From CAVSVP01 sp963731125 (GTDB taxonomy: Bacteria > Pseudomonadota > Gammaproteobacteria > Competibacterales > Competibacteraceae), in contig CAVSVP010000014.1 of the NCBI GenBank assembly GCA_963731125.1, positions 45,422-109,421 on the forward strand: 64,000 bases of DNA, written 5' to 3'. The stretch's first letter is position 1. Each line of letters starts with the position of its first letter. Positions 8,803 through 18,042 of the stretch are shown here, one piece after another. The notes beneath the pieces are model-generated. The model made no database searches, had not been told where the DNA came from, and was given only the letters and a program-made list of their open reading frames with translations. The position numbers and the translations under genes are program-made.

Positions 8803-10245
8803 ATGGCCCTGTTGATTGAAGTAAGTTACCTTGTGACTGCCATCCTCTTCATTCTTGGCCTTAAGCGTATGTCCCATCCCACCACGGCCCGCAGCGGTAT
8901 CGTTTGGGCCGGCGGTGGTATGGTGCTGGCCACGGTGGCTACGTTTTTCTATCCAGAACTCAGTAATTTCATGCTGATGATCCTGGCCATTATCATTGGC
9001 AGTGTAGTGGCTTGGTGGACCGGAAAACGGGTCGCCATGACCGATATGCCACAGATGATTGCCATCTACAACGGCATGGGCGGCGGTGCGGCCGGTGCTA
9101 TCGCGGCAGTAGAGCTGATCAAACTCAGCAATCCAATCGAAATTGATGTGGTAGCGGTCCAGCAATTTGGCGGTGCTGTTGAAATTGATACTGCCGTGTC
9201 GGCGGCACAGCATTCCACCTTCGTTGTTTTTCTGGCGGTGCTGGGTGCCATGATCGGTATTGTGTCTTTCTCCGGTTCCTGCGTAGCCTACGCCAAGCTT
9301 CAAGGTCTGATGCAAAAGGTGATCCGTTTTCCCAGCCAACGGAAGATCAATCTGGCGGTATTTATCGCAATGGTCTTGTTGGGGCTGATCATCGCCTTCA
9401 GCGGGCATCCCGGCATGACGTTGATCGTTGTGTTTTTTCTGTTAGCGCTAGCCTTTGGCGCGATGATGGCCATTCCCATCGGTGGTGCCGACATGCCGGT
9501 TATTATTTCCTTGTTCAACGCCTTTACGGGGCTAGCAGTGGCCTTTGAAGGCTTTGTGCTGAATAATTCGGCCATGATTATCGCCGGCACCGTGGTGGGC
9601 GCCGCCGGCACGCTGCTGACGCAATTGATGGCGAAAGCGATGAACCGCCCCATCAGCAATGTGTTATTTAGCAGCTTTGGTCAGGTTGCTGCGCTCGAAC
9701 GGGAGGTAGCAGGTTCTATGAAGGCCATGGAGCCTATGGATGCCGCGGTGCAAATGGCTTATGCCGATAAGGTGATTATCGTGCCCGGCTACGGCATGGC
9801 CGTGGCTCAGGCCCAGCATAAGGTCTGGGAAATGGTGGAACTGCTGGAGGAACGGGGTGTGGAAGTGAAGTTTGCGATCCACCCCGTGGCGGGACGCATG
9901 CCCGGCCATATGAATGTGCTATTGGCCGAGGCCGGTGTACCCTATGACAAGATTTTTGATCTGGATGAAATCAATAATGAATTCGCTACCACCGATGTGG
10001 CACTGGTCATTGGGGCCAACGACGTGGTGAATCCTGTGGCTAAAACTGATCCCAACAGCCCGATTTACGGTATGCCTATCCTAAATGTGGATGAGGCCAA
10101 CAACGTATTAGTGATCAAACGCGGTCAGGGAGCTGGATTCTCCGGCATCGAAAATGACCTCTTCTATCTGGACAATACCCATATGGTATATGGTGATGGC
10201 CAAAAGGTAGCGGGAGAGCTAATTCAATATATAAAGACCCTCTAA
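8803..10245 (+). CDS. pntB: NAD(P) transhydrogenase subunit beta
   Basis: Membrane domain II plus the NADP(H)-binding domain III (480 aa). The N-terminal 290 residues are membrane helices; the C-terminal soluble domain has the NADP loop VPGYGMAVAQAQHKVWEM and the HPVAGRMPGHMNVLLAEA segment. It couples hydride transfer to proton entry and so supplies NADPH. It is the last gene of the pnt operon and is followed by a hairpin terminator. It is intact and of normal length. Confidence 0.95.
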   Translation: MALLIEVSYLVTAILFILGLKRMSHPTTARSGIVWAGGGMVLATVATFFYPELSNFMLMILAIIIGSVVAWWTGKRVAMTDMPQMIAIYNGMGGGAAGAIAAVELIKLSNPIEIDVVAVQQFGGAVEIDTAVSAAQHSTFVVFLAVLGAMIGIVSFSGSCVAYAKLQGLMQKVIRFPSQRKINLAVFIAMVLLGLIIAFSGHPGMTLIVVFFLLALAFGAMMAIPIGGADMPVIISLFNAFTGLAVAFEGFVLNNSAMIIAGTVVGAAGTLLTQLMAKAMNRPISNVLFSSFGQVAALEREVAGSMKAMEPMDAAVQMAYADKVIIVPGYGMAVAQAQHKVWEMVELLEERGVEVKFAIHPVAGRMPGHMNVLLAEAGVPYDKIFDLDEINNEFATTDVALVIGANDVVNPVAKTDPNSPIYGMPILNVDEANNVLVIKRGQGAGFSGIENDLFYLDNTHMVYGDGQKVAGELIQYIKTL

Positions 10246-10255
10246 ATCCACCGTG

Positions 10256-10280
10256 CAGGCGGCCTTTGGCCGCCTGTTTC
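10256..10280 (+). terminator. Terminator after pntB
   Basis: CAGGCGGCC (10256-10264) and GGCCGCCTG (10268-10276) form a perfect 9-bp GC-rich stem with a 3-nt loop, followed by TTTC. The T tract is short, but position 10 nt after the pntB stop supports an intrinsic terminator. Confidence 0.65.
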
Positions 10281-10298
10281 CCCCCGCAATGCCGATGT

Positions 10299-10339
10299 CC
10301 GGCTTATACAAATTTCATTAATGTTGGTGCATAAGCCGG
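10299..10339. repeat. 9-bp inverted repeat in pntB/dtd gap
   Basis: CCGGCTTAT (10299-10307) pairs perfectly with ATAAGCCGG (10331-10339) around a 23-nt loop. It lies between convergent pntB and dtd. No T tract follows on either strand, so it is not a clear terminator. Confidence 0.45.
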
Positions 10340-10449
10340 GGTGTCAGCGCCGCTCAATCAGGCTATCCTGCCTGGATTCGCCAGCGCACACGTCCCTGTG
10401 TGCTGTTGATGACATTCTGGCTTACGCCTCCTTGTAATTGGGAAACGTA

Positions 10450-10911
10450 TTACCTGTTGGAGCCGACAGGTGGCGCCGTCCGCAGCCAAAAGGTTACGGG
10501 TCCATCGTTGACCAGGCTAACCCGCATATGGGCTCCGAAACGGCCGCTAGCGACATCGTGGTGTTGTGAGCGGGCCTGAGAGACCAGGTATTGGAATAGA
10601 CGTTCACCTTGCTCGGGCGTAGCCGCTGGAGTAAAGCTAGGCCGCATCCCTTTGCGGGTATCTGCCGCCAGGGTGAACTGCGGTACCAGCAGTAATCCGC
10701 CGGCTATATCCCGCACACTGAGGTTCATCCTTCCCTCGCCATCGGAAAACACCCGATAACCGAGCAGACGCTCCAGCAGGCGTTCCGCCTGGGCCTCGCT
10801 ATCATCTTGCTCAACCCCAACCAGCACCAGAAGACCCTGGCCAATAGCGCCGACGGTTTCTCCCGTAATAGTCACCTGGGCTTCCTGCACCCTTTGCAGC
10901 AGTCCGATCAT
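10450..10911 (-). CDS. dtd: D-aminoacyl-tRNA deacylase
   Basis: Cytosolic proofreading enzyme (153 aa) that frees tRNA from D-amino acids or mischarged glycine. The C-terminal cis-Pro motif is intact (NDGPVTFWL). The other signature, usually SQFTL, here reads PQFTLAADTRKGMRPSF, a Ser-to-Pro change at the first position. Length and ends match the family. The start overlaps the end of the upstream pip gene in ATGA, so the two are coupled. Confidence 0.9.
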   Translation of the reverse strand: MIGLLQRVQEAQVTITGETVGAIGQGLLVLVGVEQDDSEAQAERLLERLLGYRVFSDGEGRMNLSVRDIAGGLLLVPQFTLAADTRKGMRPSFTPAATPEQGERLFQYLVSQARSQHHDVASGRFGAHMRVSLVNDGPVTFWLRTAPPVGSNR

Positions 10912-11858
10912 GCAAAACGCGCCGCCATAGTGTGACTCGCTGCCAATAAGGCGGTGACGGTGCCGGGTTCGGTGGCGGCATGGCCGGCATCGGGAATGAG
11001 ACGTAATTCTGCCTCAGGCCAAGCCCGATGCAAGGCCCAAGCTCCATCGCAGGGACAGATGACATCGTAACGACCGTGCACAATCACTCCGGCGATCTCT
11101 CGGAGTCGATGAGCATCCCGTAATAACTGGTTTGGTTCTAGAAAGCTGTTGTTAACGAAGTAATGCGCCTCGATACGGGCCATGCTCAGAGCCCGGTGTG
11201 CCTCAGCAAAATGCTCAATGACGGTGGGATCGCTAGCCAATGTCAGAGTCGTGCCTTCCCATGCTGACCAGGCCTTGGCGACCCGCAGCCGCTCTACTTC
11301 ATCGGTGCCGGTCAGGCGCCGATAATAAGCGCTCAGCAAATCATCCCGCTCATTCTCCGGAATTGGTTCTAGGTAGTGCTCCCAGGCGTCGGGGAACAGG
11401 CGGTTGGTGCCTTCCTGGTAAAACCAATGAATATCGCAGGGCCGGCACAGGAAGATGCCGCGCAGAATTAACCCAAGCACCTGCTCGGGATAGGTCTCGG
11501 CATAGGCCAAGGCCAGCGTAGAACCCCAGGAACCGCCGAAGATAATCCAGCGGGCGATCTGTAATTTATGGCGAATGGCTTCGATGTCTGCGACCAGGTG
11601 CCAAGTCGTGTTATTGCGCAATTCAGCGTGGGGAACAGATTGTCCACAACCACGCTGATCAAAAAGCACAATCCGGTAAAGCGTGGGATCGAAGAAACGC
11701 CGGTGCAGGGGCTCGCATCCCGCTCCAGGGCCGCCGTGAAGAAAAAGCACAGGCAATCCTTGGGGATTACCGCATTCTTCGATATACAATATATGTAGCT
11801 CGTCCACCGCTAAGCGGTGGATTGCAAACGGTTTAATGTCGGGATACAATTCATTCAT
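10908..11858 (-). CDS. pip: Proline iminopeptidase
   Basis: Alpha/beta-hydrolase (316 aa) that removes N-terminal proline from peptides. Oxyanion motif HGGPGAGC, nucleophile elbow GGSWGSTLAL (Ser catalytic), catalytic Asp in GRYDVICP and His in PDAGHAATEPG are all present. The order pip-dtd with overlapping ends is common in gammaproteobacteria. Intact and full length. Confidence 0.93.
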   Translation of the reverse strand: MNELYPDIKPFAIHRLAVDELHILYIEECGNPQGLPVLFLHGGPGAGCEPLHRRFFDPTLYRIVLFDQRGCGQSVPHAELRNNTTWHLVADIEAIRHKLQIARWIIFGGSWGSTLALAYAETYPEQVLGLILRGIFLCRPCDIHWFYQEGTNRLFPDAWEHYLEPIPENERDDLLSAYYRRLTGTDEVERLRVAKAWSAWEGTTLTLASDPTVIEHFAEAHRALSMARIEAHYFVNNSFLEPNQLLRDAHRLREIAGVIVHGRYDVICPCDGAWALHRAWPEAELRLIPDAGHAATEPGTVTALLAASHTMAARFA

Positions 11859-11882
11859 GGTTTATGACCTTGCCTTCATCCC

Positions 11883-12635
11883 CTATAAAATGCAGTCCAC
11901 GGCTTCATCGATATCGTTCACCACCTGACCGCCTTGGGTCATTACCTTACGCTCATCCCCAGACCGGTACTTACCAGTACGCACCAGTATGCCTTGCAGG
12001 CCTGCGGTGATGCCGCCGATCACATCGGCAACGGCGTCATCACCCACTATCACTACTTCCTCAGGCTGTAGCCCGAAACTAGCGACAGCGGTGAGAAAAA
12101 AACTTTGAGATGGCTTACCTAAAATCACCGCTTGCGTGTTAGCAGCGTATTCCAGGGCGGTAACAAAAGGGCCAATATCCAAACTTAGTCCATCAGATTC
12201 CTGAAAATAGCGGTTATTACCCATGGCTAATAAGGGCTTATCTTCCATGAGCAGGCGAAAAGCATGATTAAGCGTTTCATAGGTAAAAGCATGGCCGGCA
12301 TCGCCCATCAGCACGGCGTTGGGTGAGTCGTCAATCAGGTCGGCGAATTCTCCCAAAAGATTGGGATGCACCAGTAAATGCGGTGTCAGTTGGTAAGTAC
12401 ACAGGTAGTGACGGGCCGCCATGGCCGGCGTCAAGATGTCCCGCTCGCTAATGTTGAGACCCATGCGGGTGAGTTTGGCTACGATCTGCTTTCGAGTTGA
12501 GCGGGTGGTATTAGTAATAAAACGCATGGGTATGGCGGCTGCGCGCAGGCTGAGCAGAGCTTCCCGGGCACCAGGCAGGAGCCGGTCGCCTACATAAAGT
12601 ACGCCGCTTAGATCGAACAGAACGCCTTTAACCAT
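11883..12635 (-). CDS. HAD-family phosphatase, HDHD2/LHPP-like
   Basis: HAD superfamily hydrolase (250 aa) of the NagD/HDHD2-like type. Motif I is LFDLSGVLYVGD, where Ser replaces the second Asp of the usual DxD, as is seen in this branch. Motif II is RFITNTTRST and motif IV is VIVGDDAVADVIGG. It probably dephosphorylates a small molecule; the substrate is unknown. It ends 25 bp before the pip start and may share its message. Confidence 0.8.
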   Translation of the reverse strand: MVKGVLFDLSGVLYVGDRLLPGAREALLSLRAAAIPMRFITNTTRSTRKQIVAKLTRMGLNISERDILTPAMAARHYLCTYQLTPHLLVHPNLLGEFADLIDDSPNAVLMGDAGHAFTYETLNHAFRLLMEDKPLLAMGNNRYFQESDGLSLDIGPFVTALEYAANTQAVILGKPSQSFFLTAVASFGLQPEEVVIVGDDAVADVIGGITAGLQGILVRTGKYRSGDERKVMTQGGQVVNDIDEAVDCIL

Positions 12636-12858
12636 ATTTATTCATGTCTCTGCCACGATTCAAATCCGCAACAGCGCGATAGGCGGCAAGTCGCCACCCG
12701 CTAGTTTTCAGTATAGAAGTTGGTGCAGAGCATAAAAGGGGGAAGGCGATTTTTCGCGTTTTAAGGGATAATATTGCTGGCTGTCCCGGCGATAATCCAA
12801 ACGGGTCGGAGCGGGATTAAGACAGACAGCATCTGCCGCTAACTACACCGGGCAAGGT

Positions 12859-13293
12859 TTAAACGTTCCGTATTCGAATAATAACGTCGATGCCCACTAA
12901 GGTGGTGTCTTTGGGTAGGATAGGTAGGGCGTCTGTCTGTAGGCAGTCCGCATAAACGTCCGTGAGTGTCCCGGTGTCTTCGTTATATAAGTGATAATGC
13001 TCGTCGGTGTTGGAATCGAAAAACACACGATTGGGGTCGACTAAAACCTCGCGAATGATGCCTTTGCGTGCAAATAAACCCAGGGTATTGTATACAGTGG
13101 CTTTGGAAACGGTACTGCCGGCGCGGTTGACCAAGTTAAGTACCTGCTCCGCCGACAGATGTTGCGGGCGGTTTAGAATGACCCAGGCAATTTCCAGGCG
13201 TTGGGCAGTGGGTATAATGCCGGCCCGGGCAAGGAGCGTTTGGATGTCCGATTTGGCACGCGGTTGAGCTGTGGAATACATGAGCGAAACCAT
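12859..13293 (-). CDS. Fur-family regulator without structural Cys pairs, Irr-like
   Basis: Fur-family DNA-binding repressor (144 aa). The winged helix is clear (PTAQRLEIAWVIL, then VSKATVYNTLGLFARKGIIRE). The dimer domain reads FFDSNTDEHYHLYNEDTGTL. True Fur proteins have CxxC zinc-binding pairs here; this one has a single Cys (YADC), and its H-Y-H segment looks more like Irr, the haem/iron regulator of alphaproteobacteria. It may sense iron or haem. The Irr link is an inference from sequence style. Confidence 0.8.
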   Translation of the reverse strand: MVSLMYSTAQPRAKSDIQTLLARAGIIPTAQRLEIAWVILNRPQHLSAEQVLNLVNRAGSTVSKATVYNTLGLFARKGIIREVLVDPNRVFFDSNTDEHYHLYNEDTGTLTDVYADCLQTDALPILPKDTTLVGIDVIIRIRNV

Positions 13294-13396
13294 AAGTTGT
13301 ATTACGCAAAAGAATTCCTATGACACCCCAAGTCAGTTAGGAATTTTCCGTTAATAGTAACCGCATCATGGTGCCAATGCCAACCAGGTTGACCCC

Positions 13397-14128
13397 TTAG
13401 CGCGTGCGTAGAAAACGCTTGACTGCCGCGATATGCCGGCGGCTGACCTCTAACTGTTCATTGCTACCCTGCAGAATCACTTGATAATGTCCCTGAGGGG
13501 CCCGCTCTAGGCCCACCAAGTGCGCCGTACCCACTAAAGCATTACGGTGGATGCGCAGGACCAGGCCCGCCAGTTCGCTCTCCAGGGATTTGAGAGAGTC
13601 TTCAATAAGCACTTCACCTTGTAAAGAGCGTACGGTGACGTACTTCTGGTCGGCCAGGAAGTAGAGCACTTGCTGAATTGGGATCAGCTTGAGTCTTTCG
13701 CCTATCCTGGCGCAGAGATGGGTGCGCGCCGTTCCCGTGCCGGTCTGCGCCAGCCCGGCAAGCTGGGCACGGTTGGGTTTACGAGCATTGTGCAATGCCT
13801 GTTCCAGGCGTTCCTTGCGGACGGGTTTCAGCAAATAATCTGTCGCATGGGCCTCGAATGCCTCCAGCGCATGCTCGCCGTAGGCCGTCGTAAAGATAAT
13901 GGCCGGCGGCTCCTCTAAATGAATCAGGTGACGTGCGGTTTCCAAGCCATCCATGCCAGGCATGCGAATGTCCATCAGGACGATGTCAGGATGCCGGACC
14001 TGCGCTATCTGCAAGGCTTCGGCACCGTTGCCGGCTTCTCCGCAGGCCTGATAGGCAGGCATGGCGGCAAGCAGATTCATTAAGCGCTCACGCGCTGGTT
14101 TTTCATCGTCGACTATTAGCACCTTCAT
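13397..14128 (-). CDS. algR: LytTR response regulator, AlgR-like
   Basis: Response regulator (243 aa from ATG 14128; a TTG at 14137 is the alternative). The receiver domain starts MKVLIVDDEKPARERL with phospho-acceptor Asp in DIVLMDIRMPGMDG. The C-terminal LytTR DNA-binding domain runs from about 140 (YFLADQKYVTVRS, LRIHRNALVG). In Pseudomonas, AlgR with FimS/AlgZ controls the fimU-pilVWXY1Y2E operon. The same gene types lie next door here, and a matching kinase lies at 20210-21322, so the same role is likely though not proven. Confidence 0.85.
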   Translation of the reverse strand: MKVLIVDDEKPARERLMNLLAAMPAYQACGEAGNGAEALQIAQVRHPDIVLMDIRMPGMDGLETARHLIHLEEPPAIIFTTAYGEHALEAFEAHATDYLLKPVRKERLEQALHNARKPNRAQLAGLAQTGTGTARTHLCARIGERLKLIPIQQVLYFLADQKYVTVRSLQGEVLIEDSLKSLESELAGLVLRIHRNALVGTAHLVGLERAPQGHYQVILQGSNEQLEVSRRHIAAVKRFLRTR

Positions 14129-14137
14129 TTTCTGCAA

Positions 14138-14595
14138 GTTCCATTTAAGTCGAAATGTAGTCCTTTTTTTGAATGAAATTTAATAAAAAATAACAGCTAA
14201 TTCGTAATACTTTTAAAAATATTTTTTTAACAATCCTTAACAAAGGAATTAACAATTTGTAACAGTAAAGACTAAAAAGATGTTTGGAATCCTTGTATCT
14301 TAATAATCATTCAACCGTTGTTTGGTAATTGTAACGGCTTGTAACAATTTAAATTTGTCTTAAGTCGGCACATATTGCCCAGAAATGTTAACCGCCTTTC
14401 AATTTATTGATCATTACATTGAAAGGCGGGAGTTAAAAAAAGCTAATTTAACTCTGTTACTTTTTTTTACGTTTTCTGGTTATGAAAAACAATGGATGTT
14501 TAGCATTAAACAAAAAACTTGGCATTGAACATGCTCTTTAACGGAAAAACGTTAAACGATTAAAAAGGATTTAGGAAAAAATGGAGAAAAAAGGA
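14138..14595. promoter_or_regulatory. AT-rich gap between algR and pilE, with hairpin
   Basis: These 458 bp contain no credible gene. They are very A/T-rich with several CTTAACA/GTAACA-like runs. A perfect 12-bp inverted repeat, CCGCCTTTCAAT at 14392-14403 and its complement at 14418-14429, stands out with a 14-nt loop; TTAA occurs on both outer sides. No T tract follows on either strand, so it is not a simple terminator. It may hold the algR promoter and a regulator or leader element. Confidence 0.5.
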
Positions 14596-15003
14596 TTATT
14601 TCTTCTTCCAACAAACCGCAGGCAAGCGGTCATCGCTTTGGTTGATAGAGATGGGACTACAGGATGTGCCGCTTTCCTTGTCGTTGGCCTGGTTACCCTT
14701 GGGAGTTGCGGTCAATGTATATCTTGTGGCAGTGAGATCAGCGACGTTAAAGGTGTAGTAGTTACTCGTTGGTGCGCTGCCTCCGTTAATTTGGACGAGT
14801 GTCCCGTAAGTGGGATTATTTGCCCGCCATTTCTCCTGTTTCAGCTGAAGATCGAGCAAGGTGGCCATCGCCTCGGCGCGGCGGCCCTTGCGAACGTGCT
14901 GCTGATAGCTGGGAAAAGCGATGGCGCTGAGGATGGCGATGATCGCAACTACGATCAGGGCTTCCATGAGGGTGAAACCGGACAGTTTGGTTCGCAAATC
15001 CAT
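14596..15003 (-). CDS. pilE: Type IV minor pilin PilE-like (cluster 1)
   Basis: Prepilin (135 aa) with a class III leader: short basic N-terminus, cleavage after Gly in SGFTLMEALIVVAIIAILSA, and Glu at mature position 5. The C-terminus has the two-Cys loop expected of PilE (CSPIS...AVCW). GGGAG lies 8 nt before the start. It runs leftward toward algR and diverges from fimT. A second, distinct pilE lies at 28366. Confidence 0.88.
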   Translation of the reverse strand: MDLRTKLSGFTLMEALIVVAIIAILSAIAFPSYQQHVRKGRRAEAMATLLDLQLKQEKWRANNPTYGTLVQINGGSAPTSNYYTFNVADLTATRYTLTATPKGNQANDKESGTSCSPISINQSDDRLPAVCWKKK

Positions 15004-15195
15004 CGAAACGACTCCCTTAAATATCCCTTAAAAGTTTCAGAATATCACGACTCTCCAAGAGAAAGAACTGCGGCGGATTACCTTGCAAAGGCGCTGGCGC
15101 ATCCGTAGCGAAACGGAAAGGAATTATTAGGAATGCAAACCGTATCAACAAATTGGAAATACTTTCAAGGTCATAGTGTAAAAGGAGATACCACA

Positions 15196-15759
15196 ATGTG
15201 TCAGGCACGGAAAATCAAAGGCTTTACCCTGGTTGAGTTAATGTTTACAGTAGCCATCGCGGCAATTGTGATAACGGTAGGGATACCCATGTTTACCGGC
15301 ATGATGGATAAGAATCGTTTAAAGGGCGCGGCGGAAACGCTATACGCGGACCTGCAATACGCACGGATCGCTTCAATCAAGCAAAACAGGCCAATTCGCG
15401 TTAGTTTTAATACTGCAAAGGGATGTTATGGTCTGGATGATGATCTCGCTACTGCCTGCGACTGCGGCGCCAGCCCAGCCTTTTGTACGGTGCAAGGTGT
15501 TCAGAAAGTCTTTTCCAGCGACGCTTTTCGGGGCGTTACTCTGGCGGCAAACTTTGTAAATAATGACATCGTGTTTGATCCTGTCAGGGGCACCTTACAG
15601 GACATGGAAGATAATTTAAGGCAAGCCACCTTTAAATCCTCCGATGGAAAAGATGACATCAATGTTCAGGTGAGTTTTGTCGGTCAGACTCGTAAGTGCA
15701 CGAGATCCTCCAACTTGTGGGGCTATGAAAAGTGTCCGGCGAATGTAGCTTCACTGTAG
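15196..15759 (+). CDS. fimT: FimT/GspH-type pseudopilin (cluster 1)
   Basis: Prepilin-like protein (187 aa) with cleavage site KGFTLVELMFTVAIAAI and a GspH/FimT domain (YADLQYARIASIKQNRPIRVSF). Minor pilins of this type help start pilus assembly at the inner membrane. ATG 15196 is preferred because AAAGGAG lies 9 nt upstream; the open frame back to 15133 lacks the prepilin form. It is the first gene of a rightward run ending with the giant PilV. Confidence 0.85.
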   Translation: MCQARKIKGFTLVELMFTVAIAAIVITVGIPMFTGMMDKNRLKGAAETLYADLQYARIASIKQNRPIRVSFNTAKGCYGLDDDLATACDCGASPAFCTVQGVQKVFSSDAFRGVTLAANFVNNDIVFDPVRGTLQDMEDNLRQATFKSSDGKDDINVQVSFVGQTRKCTRSSNLWGYEKCPANVASL

Positions 15760-15812
15760 GCCGTCGGTGCTGAAATGAAGGTCTTTAGGACTAGAAAATA
15801 GGATTGCCAAGG

Positions 15813-16562
15813 ATGCTAACGAAGCGAAACCATTCCAGGATGGCCGGATTCAGTTTGATCGAGCTGATGGTGGCCATCGTTCTCGGAGTGATTGCCTTAA
15901 CGGCAATCACTTCCTTTCTTATCAGCACAGTAGTGACCAACACCACAAACCTGAGTATGATCCGGCTGGATCAGGAATTACGTGCCGTAATGCTGATGAT
16001 GACGCGGGATATCCGCCGTGCCGGCACTTGGGCCAATGCCCTTGATGATGTGGGCCAGAATCAGAATACCAATCCTTTTATGAATACTGACCTGGGACTT
16101 GGCCCCATCACGGACTTAACATTGGTGGATACGAACGCTGATGGCAGAAACGAATGTATCCTGTTTACCTATGACCTCAGCGACGATGGCGAGCTCGACG
16201 ACCTTTCCGATCCCCTCGATCCGGATCAGGACGAGCGTTTCGGTTTTCGTCTGAACCGTGCAGATAACACCGTGCAAATACGGCAGGACGGGCAGGACTG
16301 CGCGGGAGGGGGGTGGGAGAACTTGACGCTGACCGATGGAGAAGGAAGTCCACTCACTATCACGAACCTGGATTTCGCATTCACTAATACGGTCGTGCCT
16401 ATTCCGGGCACGAGTCTTGGCATTGCCGATGCCAGCGTCACTGTGCGTCAGATCATCGTGACATTGACCGGTCAGGTGCGCATCGACGGCAATCAGGTGG
16501 CAACCCGGACGATTACCGAGACAGTACGAGTCCGCAACGACAACTTTACGCCGGCGACTTAA
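15813..16562 (+). CDS. pilW: PilW-like minor pilin (cluster 1)
   Basis: Prepilin (249 aa) with cleavage site AGFSLIELMVAIVLGVIALTAI. The body matches PilW in size and in the MLMMTRDIRRAGTWAN segment after the helix. TAGGA lies 9 nt before ATG 15813. An acidic Asp-rich stretch near residues 105-140 could bind calcium, though no exact EF-hand can be claimed. Confidence 0.83.
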   Translation: MLTKRNHSRMAGFSLIELMVAIVLGVIALTAITSFLISTVVTNTTNLSMIRLDQELRAVMLMMTRDIRRAGTWANALDDVGQNQNTNPFMNTDLGLGPITDLTLVDTNADGRNECILFTYDLSDDGELDDLSDPLDPDQDERFGFRLNRADNTVQIRQDGQDCAGGGWENLTLTDGEGSPLTITNLDFAFTNTVVPIPGTSLGIADASVTVRQIIVTLTGQVRIDGNQVATRTITETVRVRNDNFTPAT

Positions 16563-16593
16563 CAGAGGATTTTAACCAGGAGGGTTTTACTAC

Positions 16594-18018
16594 ATGGAGA
16601 TTTCGGCATTGACAAGGGAATTCAGCCATGCCGCCAAGCAACGGGGCGCTGCGACATTAGCCGTTGGGCTAATTATCTTAGTATTGGCCACCATCGTGAC
16701 GTTGTTCGCCGCTAAAGTGGGCCTGCGCGAACAGCAGACTTCCGGCAACGAATTTCGCGCTAAACAGGCCTTTGAAACGGCCGAAGCCGGAACGGAATTC
16801 GGGCAGATGTATTTACAGGAGAATGTGCGACAGATCAACGGTTGGGTCTGGACGACCTGCGCTGCCGCAAGACCCGGCTGGGACCGCAGGCTTGATCCTC
16901 TGTGCCAGGATGATGCCGGTAATAACCGCAACGACTTGATCTGGGCGACTTTGCCGAATGCCAATCTAGAGCCGCCAAGCGATGCTTCTCTTGCCCACCG
17001 GGTGTATTACCTGACGCCTGACGATGACGGTGATGGCCTCCCTGCTGGCCTGGACGATCTCCAGTTAACCCTCGTCTCCGAAGGGGCTTCCGATATTCCG
17101 GACGGCGTATTTGCCAACGGAACGGGCTATGCCTCCGTCAGCGTGGATGTTGACATGTTTCCCGCGATGGCGGGAGTGCCCCGTGTGCCCCTGATGGCCG
17201 CCGGCACCATCGGCGGCAGCGGGACCTTTGATGTGGTTGTCAATCCCGATGCCGGCGGTGAAGGAGTTCCCATCTCCGCGTGGTCCAGCAATGATACGGA
17301 TATATCCACTGCGGGCAGTGCGAAATCCTGTCTGCCCCATGAGTATTTTTCCACAGGTAATCCCTACATCTATAATCCGGCGAATCCGGCGGACACCAGT
17401 CACACTTATACATATGGCGAGGATACCGGTGATGTCGTGCTGTGCGATAACTGCGGTTGTCCCGCCGATGGGGCTCTGACCCTGAAGGATGGTGGCACGA
17501 CCATCGAGGGTATCGATATCGTCGATGTCGATGGGGGGTTCGGGGGGACACCCGATGCGACGAATTTTCCCGATGACGTAATGGAGTACATTTTCGGCGT
17601 CGATGAGACTAATTGGGACGAAGTCAAGTCCTGGGCGGAGGTAATATCAGGCTGCGGTGGCCTCAATAACGCATCGTCCGGTCTCTATTGGATAGAAGGC
17701 GGTTGCAGCATTAATCAGGAGGTCGGATCGCCCACCGATCCTGTGCTTTTGGTGGTAGAGGGTGATACCCGGATTCAAGGGGGCAATCGTGTATTCGGTA
17801 TGGTGTTCGCTTGGGAAGATCCAGATAATCCAGGCACCGGCGGGGACGTACAATTGCGCGGCGGAACGCGCTTCTATGGGGCCATCGTCTCAGACCATGA
17901 AATCGACATGGGCAACGGTACCTACCAGCAGATTTACAACGAGCAAGTGTTGGCGAACCTGAACAGGAATATAGGGAGACTCGGTAAAGTGCCGGGCAGC
18001 TGGGCCGATTATCAATAG
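16594..18018 (+). CDS. pilX: PilX-like minor pilin, long (cluster 1)
   Basis: PilX N-terminal type protein (474 aa) with RGAATLAVGLIILVLATIVTLF as its membrane helix and the following EQQTSGNEFRAKQAFETAEAG, diagnostic of PilX. It is far longer than the 202-aa PilX of cluster 2. The C-terminal half is Gly/Asp-rich with a repetitive beta-like pattern (VVEGDTRIQGGNRVFG, GGTRFYGAIVSD). This resembles the extra domain in some long PilX homologues. Surface exposure is inferred. Confidence 0.8.
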   Translation: MEISALTREFSHAAKQRGAATLAVGLIILVLATIVTLFAAKVGLREQQTSGNEFRAKQAFETAEAGTEFGQMYLQENVRQINGWVWTTCAAARPGWDRRLDPLCQDDAGNNRNDLIWATLPNANLEPPSDASLAHRVYYLTPDDDGDGLPAGLDDLQLTLVSEGASDIPDGVFANGTGYASVSVDVDMFPAMAGVPRVPLMAAGTIGGSGTFDVVVNPDAGGEGVPISAWSSNDTDISTAGSAKSCLPHEYFSTGNPYIYNPANPADTSHTYTYGEDTGDVVLCDNCGCPADGALTLKDGGTTIEGIDIVDVDGGFGGTPDATNFPDDVMEYIFGVDETNWDEVKSWAEVISGCGGLNNASSGLYWIEGGCSINQEVGSPTDPVLLVVEGDTRIQGGNRVFGMVFAWEDPDNPGTGGDVQLRGGTRFYGAIVSDHEIDMGNGTYQQIYNEQVLANLNRNIGRLGKVPGSWADYQ

Positions 18019-18042
18019 GAATCATGGATAGGAGAAGCCACT

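Noticed and set aside
14364..14380. Sigma54 promoter before algR (GGCAC...TGCC)
   Set aside because: The GG and GC elements are 8 bp apart instead of the required 10 bp.
14581..15108. Rightward gene of 175 codons
   Set aside because: It is the antisense of the clear pilE prepilin gene and shows no family features.
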